DNA of 8,596 nt from Flavobacteriales bacterium (GCA_013214975.1 JABSPR010000345.1:1-8596), one strand, 5' to 3'; numbered from the stretch's first letter, positions 1 through 6,758 are shown. The notes: generated by a model not told the origin, from the sequence alone. Numbers and translations: made by a program.

Positions 1-359
1 CTAATCCGTTAACAATATGTGATCCAGGACATAATGTAGCTGGCATCAAAGAAATAATCAAACAGCTTGACAATATAAAATATAAAGCACTTCATTTTGT
101 TATTGGAATGGTTAACGATAAGTCAATTGGAGAAGTACTAAACCTTCTTCCTCGAGATGCAATCTATTATTTCACAAAAGCCAACATCCCAAGGGCGATG
201 CCAGAATAAGATCTTCAAACCAAAGCGAGAACATACAAACTTAAAGGCAACACCTACCCTTCTGTTTTAGAGGCTTGTAAAGCAGCTAAACAGAATGCAA
301 AACTTAATGACCTTGTATTTATTGGTGGTAGCACCTTTATTGTTGCAGAAGCGGTATAA
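1..359 (+). pseudogene. folC: folC 3' end with internal TAA (dihydrofolate/folylpolyglutamate synthase)
   Basis: Partial at the left edge; codons run in frame from base 3. The product would ligate glutamate to dihydropteroate or folates in the cytoplasm (Mur-ligase-like family). The frame shows the conserved DPGHN-VAG motif (codons 21-44), then HFVIGMVNDK (where the family has a GM-x-DK motif) and YFTKANIPRAMPE, all typical of the FolC C-terminal domain. At 207-209 the frame meets TAA, yet the same frame continues for 49 codons with recognisable FolC sequence (LVFIGGSTFIVAEAV) to a natural TAA at 357-359. There is no frameshift; one base change (GAA or CAA to TAA) explains the break. The truncated product would lack about 50 C-terminal residues. 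FolC is normally essential in folate-making bacteria, so a sequencing error, a very recent mutation, readthrough or a second copy are all possible. The family assignment is firm; the functional state is not. Confidence 0.85.
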
Positions 360-366
360 AATCTGC

Positions 367-396
367 TTGCTTGAAAAGTATTTTAGTATATATTTG
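367..396 (+). promoter_or_regulatory. Bacteroidota-type promoter for tRNA-Val
   Basis: TTG at 367-369 and TATATTTG at 389-396 match the Bacteroidota primary sigma consensus (TTG at about -33, TAnnTTTG at about -7) with a 19-base spacer. It starts 8 bases after the folC stop and would initiate near 403, about 18 bases before the tRNA. It shows that the tRNA is transcribed separately from folC. Confidence 0.75.
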
Positions 397-420
397 CACT
401 TCCTTAATCAGAAACGATAA

Positions 421-495
421 GGGCGATTAGCTCAGTTGGTTCAGAGCACCTCGTTTACACCGAGGGGGTCGTAGGTTCGAATCCTACATCGCCCA
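421..495 (+). tRNA. tRNA-Val (anticodon UAC)
   Basis: A complete cloverleaf can be folded. The acceptor stem is GGGCGAT (421-427) with ATCGCCC (488-494), discriminator A495. The D stem is GCTC/GAGC (430-433/444-447). The anticodon stem is CCTCG/CGAGG (449-453/461-465) around loop TTTACAC, giving anticodon TAC at 456-458. The variable loop is 5 bases (466-470). The T stem is GTAGG/CCTAC (471-475/483-487) around TTCGAAT. CCA is not encoded (CAA follows), so it must be added after transcription. It decodes GUA and probably other GUN valine codons. A dedicated promoter lies upstream and a terminator downstream. Confidence 0.97.
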
Positions 496-500
496 CAACG

Positions 501-534
501 AAAAGCCTTCATGCATTGCATAAAGGCTTTTTTT
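501..534 (+). terminator. Intrinsic terminator of tRNA-Val
   Basis: AAAAGCCTT (501-509) pairs perfectly with AAGGCTTTT (523-531), and the run of T continues to 534. The loop can extend the stem through ATGC/GCAT (511-514/518-521). It begins 6 bases after the tRNA. The left arm is also part of a larger competing palindrome (494-619). Confidence 0.8.
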
Positions 535-545
535 ATTGAATGTGA

Positions 546-574
546 GTTGAGCTTGCTGAAACGAAGCACTTCAA
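546..574 (+). repeat. 29-base direct repeat, copy 1
   Basis: Begins GTTGAGCTTGCT and ends CTTCAA. It matches 718-746 at 25 of 29 positions. This copy fills the apical loop and part of the right inner arm of the 494-619 palindrome. Confidence 0.65.
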
Positions 575-717
575 TAAAAAAGGCGAATATCGCTGAAGGC
601 GAGATGGCTTTTCGTTGTGCATCCCACACCCCATTGAATCATTGACTGAGGAACGAAGGAAATAATCCTCAAACAATTTCAGAAACTTACTGTACTCATG
701 GGCAATATAACTAGAAC

Positions 718-746
718 GTTGAGCTTGCTCAAACTAAGTGCTTCAA
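718..746 (+). repeat. 29-base direct repeat, copy 2
   Basis: Same ends as copy 1 (GTTGAGCTTGCT and CTTCAA), with 4 substitutions, 172 bases downstream. It is not flanked by the long inverted arms of the first copy, so only the core is shared. Confidence 0.65.
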
Positions 747-951
747 ATTGAAATCAATCTGCAGTTGTTAGCTCTAATATTTTCATCACATTAAGTACAT
801 CCTGAACCACAAGTGGCTTTATTACTGATTCCTTCAAAGAGAATCTACTGCCCTCCACTAACTAAAAACCACACGATGTAACAACAATAAATCAGCGTTG
901 TCCAAGCAACTAAATGCTAGTGCCTTATAGTCCTTTTTTGAATATTTATAG

Positions 952-959
952 TACCTTCG
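952..959 (+). promoter_or_regulatory. Possible -7 box for the PorE-like operon
   Basis: TACCTTCG differs from the Bacteroidota TAnnTTTG consensus by one base. TTTTTTG at 934-940 is too close for a normal -33 element, so the call is weak. If used, it would give a leader of about 180 bases before the ATG at 1148. Confidence 0.3.
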
Positions 960-1147
960 CAACATCAAAAACCAAATAGTTCATTCACAGACCAACATTC
1001 TCAATAGCTTAAAAATAGATGGCGAGATCCGATAGGGAAAATAAAAACTTAAGATAATTACATTTTATAATGCGGAATCAAGAAGATTAACATCAAAGGG
1101 ATATTAACTTCGTTGATTAACCTAACAGACAAGATCTACCTTTTGCA

Positions 1148-3220
1148 ATGACTAAGACCTTTATCACCCTGCTTATTTCGCTTATCACGCTCACCTCACA
1201 AGCACAGCGGTTAAAGAAAGATAACAGCTTTGAAAACTATTGGATTAATGAATTTACCATGAAGGCTGAAAGGGCTTTTGAAGCTAAGTTATATCATAAG
1301 GCCATTGAACTTTATAATATTGGATATCAAAAAACCAATGCGAATAAAGACGAAAAGCAGCGAATAATATTCCAAATCGGTATCTGCTACCAAAGAATCA
1401 AAAATTATAAAGAAGCAGAAATATGGATAGAAAAAGCTGTCAATAATGGCCATCTGGATCCTCTTGCAATATTATATTTGGCAGATGTTAAAAAGCAAAA
1501 TAACGATTTAAAAAAAGCATTGATATTCTATGAGGAATATGAAGAAAAAATTCCAGACGACCCTAGAGGAAAAGACGGCATAAGAGACTGTAAAAGAGCC
1601 ATGAAATGGGAAAAGGCAGACTCTCGCTATGAAGTAAGTAAGAACAGATCTTTCAATTCTCTTGCAGATGATTTTTCTCCTGCTTATGCTAAATATGATT
1701 ACTCTATTATCTACTTCACTTCGGCCAGAGATGTTGATATGGAAGTAGATTCTACTATCGACGCTACATCTGGCCAAGGTTATACAGACCTTTACAGAAC
1801 CATTCAGAACAAGAACGGAAAGTGGGGTAAAGCCAAGCTAGTTAAAGGCAAAGTCAATTCTAGTTACAACGAAGGTGTCTGCTCTTTCGACCAAGATTTC
1901 AGTACAATATACTTTACTAAATGCCTTAGTGATCCTAAAGTAAATATGGGCTGCCAAATATATAAATCAGAGAAAAAAAGCAAAGGCTGGGGAGAACCTG
2001 TAAAGATTGAATTAGCTGCTGATTCTATTGTTGCTGCCCATCCGGCAGTTTCGGCAGACAATCAAACTATGATTTTCTCTTCTGACATGGAAGGAACTTT
2101 AGGTGGTAAAGATCTTTGGAAATGCACTTACGACAAAGGCACCAATACATGGTCTTATCCTGAAAACCTTGGGGCCAATATTAATACTGCTGGCGACGAG
2201 GCCTTTCCGGTTATACGGAAGAATGGAACTCTATACTTCGCATCCGACGGACACAAAGGCATGGGAGGCTTAGATATCTATAAAGCCAAGCGATTAACCG
2301 ATTCTACTTTTTCAGATCCTATTAATCTCAAATACCCAATGAACACTACCCGAGATGACTTCGGTATTACCTTTAAAGGGGATGAAAATTCAGGTATCTT
2401 CTCTTCGAATAGACATGGCGGAAAAGGTGGTGATGATTTATATGTATTTAACAGACCTCCAATCGTAGTGGAGTTAGAAGGAGTGGTAACCAACGAAACA
2501 ACCGAAGAAGTTATTGGTGAGGCAATTGTTGAACTAATCGGCGATGATCAAACTGTTAAAACTTATACCACCAAAGCGGATGGTTATTATAAATTCAAAT
2601 TGGGTGAAGATGTTAACTACATCATTCAGGTTAGAAAAACCGGTTACATCTCCAAAGACTTAGAGCTAACAACCGTTGGACTAATGAAGTCTACAACATT
2701 GCAATTAGATAATCTTACTCTTATTGATCTTAAAGAACCGATTAACCTGCCAAATGTGATGTACGAAATATCTTCCTACAAACTAAAGAATGGCACACAG
2801 GAATCTCTTAATCAGTTAGTAAATACGCTCAATAAATATCCTAAAATGAGAATTCAACTTAGGGCGCACACAGACTATAGTGGCAAGGATCATCTCAATA
2901 ACATGCTCTCAGTCAAAAGAGCAAAAAGCGTTATGGAGTATTTAATTCAGCACGATATTTCTGCCGAAAGACTTGAAGCAATTGGGTTTGGCGAATCTTC
3001 TCCCCTTAGGGTAAGCAAGAAAATTGCAAAAACAAGTTCTTATGAAGTCGATGATCATTTAACAGAAGAGTTCTTAGGGCCAGTATCTAAAAGAGGTGAT
3101 CCTAAATGGCAAGAAGGTATGCAGCTGAATAGAAGAACAGAGTTTTTTATTCTTAGTATGGATGAGAACTTAGAACCAGCAAAACCTGAAGCAGTAAAAT
3201 CATCAGCTCCCAATAAATAA
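1148..3220 (+). CDS. PorE-like OmpA-family protein (TPR, beta-propeller, CarboxypepD_reg-like, OmpA)
   Basis: 690 residues from ATG. A type I signal peptide is seen at 1-19 (hydrophobic core FITLLISLITL, cleavage after SQA). There is no lipobox cysteine. Residues 30-155 are helical and TPR-like (KAIELYNIGYQ, YKEAEIWIEKA, LKKALIFYEEYEE). Residues about 175-435 carry PD40-type propeller blades (YSIIYFTSARD, TMIFSSDMEG, TLYFASDGHKGMGGLDIY, SGIFSSNRHGGKGGDDLY). Residues 440-522 are a carboxypeptidase-regulatory-like beta sandwich (DGYYKFKL). Residues 534-670 are an OmpA peptidoglycan-binding domain with D576 and R591, matching the Asp and Arg, 15 residues apart, that bind diaminopimelate in the family. 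This domain order is that of PorE of the Porphyromonas type IX secretion system. A periplasmic role linking an outer-membrane T9SS component to peptidoglycan is inferred. The next gene, 2 bases on, encodes a T9SS cargo. PorE-type paralogues are numerous in Bacteroidota, so this may be a paralogue tied to its neighbour rather than the core PorE. Confidence 0.88.
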   Translation: MTKTFITLLISLITLTSQAQRLKKDNSFENYWINEFTMKAERAFEAKLYHKAIELYNIGYQKTNANKDEKQRIIFQIGICYQRIKNYKEAEIWIEKAVNNGHLDPLAILYLADVKKQNNDLKKALIFYEEYEEKIPDDPRGKDGIRDCKRAMKWEKADSRYEVSKNRSFNSLADDFSPAYAKYDYSIIYFTSARDVDMEVDSTIDATSGQGYTDLYRTIQNKNGKWGKAKLVKGKVNSSYNEGVCSFDQDFSTIYFTKCLSDPKVNMGCQIYKSEKKSKGWGEPVKIELAADSIVAAHPAVSADNQTMIFSSDMEGTLGGKDLWKCTYDKGTNTWSYPENLGANINTAGDEAFPVIRKNGTLYFASDGHKGMGGLDIYKAKRLTDSTFSDPINLKYPMNTTRDDFGITFKGDENSGIFSSNRHGGKGGDDLYVFNRPPIVVELEGVVTNETTEEVIGEAIVELIGDDQTVKTYTTKADGYYKFKLGEDVNYIIQVRKTGYISKDLELTTVGLMKSTTLQLDNLTLIDLKEPINLPNVMYEISSYKLKNGTQESLNQLVNTLNKYPKMRIQLRAHTDYSGKDHLNNMLSVKRAKSVMEYLIQHDISAERLEAIGFGESSPLRVSKKIAKTSSYEVDDHLTEEFLGPVSKRGDPKWQEGMQLNRRTEFFILSMDENLEPAKPEAVKSSAPNK

Positions 3221-3222
3221 TT

Positions 3223-4998
3223 TTGAAGTCAATTAAAACCATACCTGAGAAGAACGGATTTAACACTGTTATCAGCAAAATAGCGCTTGTACTTTCAGTG
3301 TTACTTCTAACATCGGTTAGCAGCTTTGCACAAATTACCGATGTAATAACTTCATGCGGTCCAATTTCATGGTATGGTAATACATACACAAGCAGTAATT
3401 ATACAGCCACGGAATCTGTAACCGACGATAATAACAACACTATAATATATACCCTAAACTTTACAAAGATAGATCTAAGTGGACCTCACGTGGTTACAAG
3501 CTGCGGTCCCTATACATGGACCAATGGTACCGGAGCTACCTATACATCTGATAATACTTCCGCTTCATATATTGCAACTAGCGAAAGTGGATGTGACTCT
3601 CTTGTAACTTTAGATTTAACAATTGTATCTGCCAACACAGGAACTGATGTAATTGATACCTGTTCATCAATAACTTGGATTAACGGTATCACATATACTA
3701 CTTCTAATTATACAGCCACACATACCCTTCTTAATGCCGATGGATGTGATTCTGTTGTTACGCTTAATTATACTAACGCTCCACTTCTTACCGAAACAGA
3801 TACTGTAATTGCCTGTGATGTTCCTTATACATGGATTGACGGTGCAACTTATTGGGGTGATGTGACAAATGGAGCCACAAAACACATGGATATAACAATC
3901 GATGGCTGTGAAAACGAAATAACACTTTATCTAAGAATAGTTGATTTTATTGAAAGCACGGATAATATTACCTCTTGTATTCCAATTACCTGGATTGATG
4001 GAGTAACATATTCTAGCTCCAACAATACAGCTACAGAGACATATATTACCAGTACCGGATGCGATTCGATTGTAACGCTTAATCTTACTATTCCAGTCGA
4101 TGCAGACAACTCAACCGATTTACTTGTCTGCAACGACGACATTGTAACCCTAAGTGCCAATATCACGAATGCAATTTCTTACGATTGGCAAAACGGCTCT
4201 ACCTCTTCTCTAATAAATGTTAACGCGGAAGGAAAGTATTGGGTAACGGCAGTAACGACTTGCGGCTTTTCATCAGACACCTTTTACGTATCCTATCTTC
4301 CAATACCTTCTATAGATTTAGGATTGGATACGATACTGTGTAATGGAGAAACATTACGTTTAGACGCCACCTATGATGATGCAACTTACGAATGGCAAGA
4401 CGGCACTACAGGTCCAGAAATCACTACCGGTGTAGAAGGGATATTTTGGGTAATAATAAATACTGGATGTGGATCAGCTGGAGATTCTATAACTGTGGAT
4501 GTTAATGTTATTGACCCATTCGAATTTAATGACACAACAGTATGTAATCGAGATACTATAACCCTTGACGTAACATCAGATCATGCAACTTATTTATGGA
4601 ACGATGGATCCACAGATCCAATGATGGTAATCGGTGAGGAAGGAGAATACTCAGTAGAAATTTCTAATTATTGCGAGGCAGTAACATTCAAGAAATACGT
4701 AACTTTTGAAGCATGCTATACGGTAGTGGATATTGCAAATATTTTCACCCCCAATAATGATGGGGTAAACGATGTATTCTCACCAATATTAATTGACGGC
4801 ATAAGCTCAATCAGCTATCAGATTTTTAACAGATGGGGACAGCGTTTATTCTTCACTGAATCGCAAGAAGAGTTCTGGGATGGTAAAAATGAATCTAATA
4901 AAGATGTGCCGGAAGGAATTTATCTTTATGTGATAGAATACAACAACCTCGATAATGAAGATGTGATTGAAACAGGGTATATAACTGTATTACGGTAA
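3223..4998 (+). CDS. Secreted repeat protein with T9SS type B sorting domain
   Basis: 591 residues, starting at TTG only 2 bases after the previous stop; no ATG precedes the signal peptide in frame, and the close spacing favours translational coupling. The signal peptide has hydrophobic core IALVLSVLLLTSV, with cleavage after SSFA (residue 36). Residues 39-290 hold five repeats of about 50 residues built on SC-x3-TW-x-(N/D)G-x-TY and GCDS-x-VTL-x-LT. Residues 298-498 hold three Ig-like units with a leading Cys, a YxWxDGST core and a later Cys. The C-terminus (about 505-591) reads IFTPNNDGVNDVF, then FNRWGQRLF, FWDGKN, VPEGIYLYVI and TGYITVLR. This is the gliding-motility-associated (CHU_C) type B signal. 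Such proteins cross the outer membrane through the T9SS and stay at the surface or are released, often with help from a PorP/SprF partner; none is encoded next to it. The function is probably adhesin-like or structural; no enzyme domain is visible. Confidence 0.9.
   Translation: MKSIKTIPEKNGFNTVISKIALVLSVLLLTSVSSFAQITDVITSCGPISWYGNTYTSSNYTATESVTDDNNNTIIYTLNFTKIDLSGPHVVTSCGPYTWTNGTGATYTSDNTSASYIATSESGCDSLVTLDLTIVSANTGTDVIDTCSSITWINGITYTTSNYTATHTLLNADGCDSVVTLNYTNAPLLTETDTVIACDVPYTWIDGATYWGDVTNGATKHMDITIDGCENEITLYLRIVDFIESTDNITSCIPITWIDGVTYSSSNNTATETYITSTGCDSIVTLNLTIPVDADNSTDLLVCNDDIVTLSANITNAISYDWQNGSTSSLINVNAEGKYWVTAVTTCGFSSDTFYVSYLPIPSIDLGLDTILCNGETLRLDATYDDATYEWQDGTTGPEITTGVEGIFWVIINTGCGSAGDSITVDVNVIDPFEFNDTTVCNRDTITLDVTSDHATYLWNDGSTDPMMVIGEEGEYSVEISNYCEAVTFKKYVTFEACYTVVDIANIFTPNNDGVNDVFSPILIDGISSISYQIFNRWGQRLFFTESQEEFWDGKNESNKDVPEGIYLYVIEYNNLDNEDVIETGYITVLR
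3337..4092 (+). repeat. Five tandem protein repeats (about 50 aa each) in the T9SS cargo
   Basis: Units cover residues 39-81, 88-134, 141-184, 191-240 and 245-290. Units 2 to 5 each have two cysteines, one in the SC/TC/AC position before the TW motif and one in the GCD or GCE position, which could form one disulfide per unit. Unit 1 has lost the GCDS half, and unit 4 is altered (GCENEITL). The copies have diverged at DNA level, so this is old duplication rather than fresh slippage. Confidence 0.8.
4114..4716 (+). repeat. Three Ig-like repeats in the T9SS cargo
   Basis: Residues about 298-358, 366-430 and 436-498 share the pattern C-N-x-(D/E/T), L-x-(A/V), then Y-x-W-x-(N/D)G-(S/T)T, an acidic-Gly turn, (Y/F)(W/S)V and a final Cys. 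They probably form a stalk between the N-terminal repeats and the sorting domain. Confidence 0.7.
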
Positions 4999-5151
4999 GA
5001 TTATTCAAAGTACCTTCATTACTAAGACTCAAGTCACTCGATACTCTAATAAATAAAAAAACATTTTTTTCACAGAACGTTAAGGCATCTATCGCCAAAT
5101 GTTAGACTTTTGTACCAATTAACATCAACGCCAGTTGATAACTAGAGAACT

Positions 5152-6090
5152 ATGATAGTTTACGATTCGAAGAAGTGGAACAGTCTTTTTAAGACGATAG
5201 GCAGAACTTATAAAGAGAGTTACAATCAGCAACAATTAGTAAAGTTTATATGTGTAAACGGACTTTATGCTACTGTTGTAACAATGTTCAACATGCATTT
5301 TTTAGAAGATAAGCTAACTATCGATACCATGTTCTTCTCTATGTTAGCCTTTATTCTTTCCTTGTTTCTGGTTTTTAGGCTAAACAGTGCTTACGACAGA
5401 TGGTGGGAAGGCAGAAAAGCCTGGGGTAGTTTAATTAATAATTCGAGGAGCCTTTCGATGTTGCTCAATGCTATTATCCCGACTACCGATAAGTCGACCA
5501 GAAAATTTTTTGCCATCCATATCTCCAATTTTACAATTGCATTGCAATGGCACTTAAGGTCTGAAGTAACAAAGACTTTAGACAATATGATTTATACAAA
5601 TGCAAGAACGGTGGCCGAAATGGAAAAAATGCAGCACATTCCCAACGCTATAGTTTCTAAAATGCATTTAAAAATTAATGAGCTAAATGAAAAGGAATAC
5701 GTTTCAGAAATGGAAAAAATGCAATTAAGAAACATACTTGAAAAATTAATAGACATTCTTGGGATATGTGAACGAATTAAAAAAACGCCTATCCCCTTTT
5801 CGCATGGCACATTTATCAAATTATTCATTTTGATATACATCTTTATTCTTCCTTTCGGATTGGTACAAGCCTTCGAATATTTAACTATTCCTGCAGCCAT
5901 GATTATGTCGTTTGCCATGATGGGTATCGAATTGATTTCAGAAGAGATTGAGGATCCATTTGGTATGGAAGCCAACAACCTTCCAACAGGATCAATGTCT
6001 GATACTATTCGAGATAACGTTTATGAAATAATGGGCATCAAATCTATCCATGTTCCAGAAGGGCTGAGTAAATCAGGTGTGCTGCATTAA
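5152..6090 (+). CDS. Bestrophin family ion channel (UPF0187)
   Basis: 312 residues, close to the usual length of bacterial bestrophins. Family hallmarks are FRLNSAYDRWWEGRKAWG (75-92), the ERIKKTPIPFSHG segment (207-219) and EDPFGMEANNLP (267-278), the bacterial form of the C-terminal acidic motif. Hydrophobic segments lie near 33-50, 60-76, 222-240 and 245-262, with a long soluble helical region between the two pairs. By homology the protein forms a pentameric inner-membrane channel; the Klebsiella homologue conducts sodium and animal members conduct chloride, so ion preference cannot be read here. The ATG at 5152 gives the natural N-terminus of the family. The gene stands alone behind a 153-base gap. 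The broken GNAT gene follows 35 bases later and may share its transcript. Confidence 0.93.
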   Translation: MIVYDSKKWNSLFKTIGRTYKESYNQQQLVKFICVNGLYATVVTMFNMHFLEDKLTIDTMFFSMLAFILSLFLVFRLNSAYDRWWEGRKAWGSLINNSRSLSMLLNAIIPTTDKSTRKFFAIHISNFTIALQWHLRSEVTKTLDNMIYTNARTVAEMEKMQHIPNAIVSKMHLKINELNEKEYVSEMEKMQLRNILEKLIDILGICERIKKTPIPFSHGTFIKLFILIYIFILPFGLVQAFEYLTIPAAMIMSFAMMGIELISEEIEDPFGMEANNLPTGSMSDTIRDNVYEIMGIKSIHVPEGLSKSGVLH

Positions 6091-6125
6091 CGTTTTCTCT
6101 AATCAAGTTAGATCTGTCTTGCAAA

Positions 6126-6701
6126 GTGAAATTAGCTAGCCCTCAAGACGAATCTATCGCTGTAAAAATAATTGCAGATACATTTGAAGCCAACCTCAGT
6201 GTAAGCAGCGTAATAGGCCTTGGCAGAAATAGAAAAAAGAAAATTAGTCGTTTAGCTTCCTACGCTTTTATCAAAGCAATTAATCGAGGAGGGGCTTATA
6301 TCTCCGACAATAAAATGGGGGCAGCATTGTGCTTCCGTTCGAACAATAACTCATCTAATCTCAAAGAATTTATCGCAGAAATACGCTTTACTCTTTCTAT
6401 TCCTATAGCTAAAGTTATACATGCTTTGAAACGCGAAGCATATCTAAAGAAGCATCGATACCAGGGAGATCACTTTTATTTTTGATTTCTCGGAGTTAAA
6501 AAAGATGGCGACAAAGCTGGTTTCGGACTGAAAGATCATTTATTCGAATTAGCTCAAAATGAGCAATTACCCATTCTTTTAGAAACTTCCATAGAACGTA
6601 ACAAAGTAATCTATGAACGTTATGGATTTACTGTTTATCATATTTGGGAAAATCCCTTCGAAGGCAAGCCTCTTTGGTTTATGACAAATGGACTAAAATA
6701 A
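6126..6701 (+). pseudogene. GNAT family N-acetyltransferase interrupted by TGA
   Basis: The frame opens with GTG at 6126 and runs 191 codons to TAA at 6699-6701, with one internal TGA at 6483-6485. Before the stop are an N-terminal helix-rich part and a beta strand (GGAYISDNKMGAALCF). After it come FLGV, a degenerate acetyl-CoA loop (DKAGFGLKDHLFELA), and the C-terminal GNAT signature LETSIERNKVIYERYGF, ending in a (F/Y)xVYHIW strand. The stop replaces the residue in FYF-stop-FLGV, where homologues usually have an aromatic residue, so TGG to TGA is the likely change. The reading frame is otherwise intact, so the lesion is recent, a sequencing error or read through. The truncated 119-residue product would lack the cofactor site and should be inactive. 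The substrate is unknown. Confidence 0.82.
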
Positions 6702-6758
6702 AATCAGCTGCTATTCGTCTACTAGTTAGAACAAGCTATTTTCTATCTAATAGATGAG

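Larger units (their letters stand above)
494..619. repeat. 126-bp nested imperfect palindrome at the tRNA 3' flank
   Basis: The outer arms 494-507 and 606-619 are perfect 14-bp inverted repeats. The inner arms 526-540 and 570-584 pair over 15 bp with a single G-T mismatch (G-U in RNA). Unpaired stretches of 18 and 21 bases separate the inner and outer arms, and the apical loop is 541-569. The right side also holds a small GCGA/TCGC hairpin (583-593). No open frame is supported here. The shape resembles a non-autonomous repeat of the REP or MITE kind, or a large hairpin in the tRNA trailer. No target-site duplication was evident to me. Confidence 0.6.
620..1147. other. Intergenic region without a supported gene
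   Basis: A 528-base AT-rich gap between the tRNA-linked palindrome and the surface operon. It contains the second 29-base repeat (718-746), a probable decayed repeat (639-670), a short unexplained minus-strand frame (754-861), a weak promoter-like box (952-959) and three ATTAAC hexamers just upstream of the operon (1086, 1103, 1116). No RNA gene was recognised. Confidence 0.6.

Noticed and set aside
441..629. 62-residue minus-strand ORF
   Set aside because: It runs antisense through the tRNA-Val gene (CRIRTYDPLGVNEVL is the familiar false peptide read from tRNA antisense) and the palindrome. It is not a real gene.
5055..5070. A7-CA-T7 as a terminator after the T9SS cargo gene
   Set aside because: The stem would be A-T only with a loop too short to close; it is more likely plain AT-rich spacer.
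5103..5112. TAGACTTTTG as a promoter box for the bestrophin gene
   Set aside because: There are four bases between TA and TTTG instead of two, and no well-placed TTG upstream, so it does not meet the consensus.
5592..5978. 128-residue minus-strand ORF
   Set aside because: It is antisense to the bestrophin gene, whose family motifs are clear on the plus strand; the minus frame shows no family motif.
6483..6485. TGA read as Trp by an alternative genetic code
   Set aside because: All Trp codons in the long intact genes are TGG, with no in-frame TGA. A separate TAA interrupts folC, which a TGA reassignment would not explain.
6483..6485. Selenocysteine at the internal TGA
   Set aside because: The position suits an aromatic residue in GNAT homologues, not a redox Cys, and I saw no clear selenocysteine-type hairpin just downstream.
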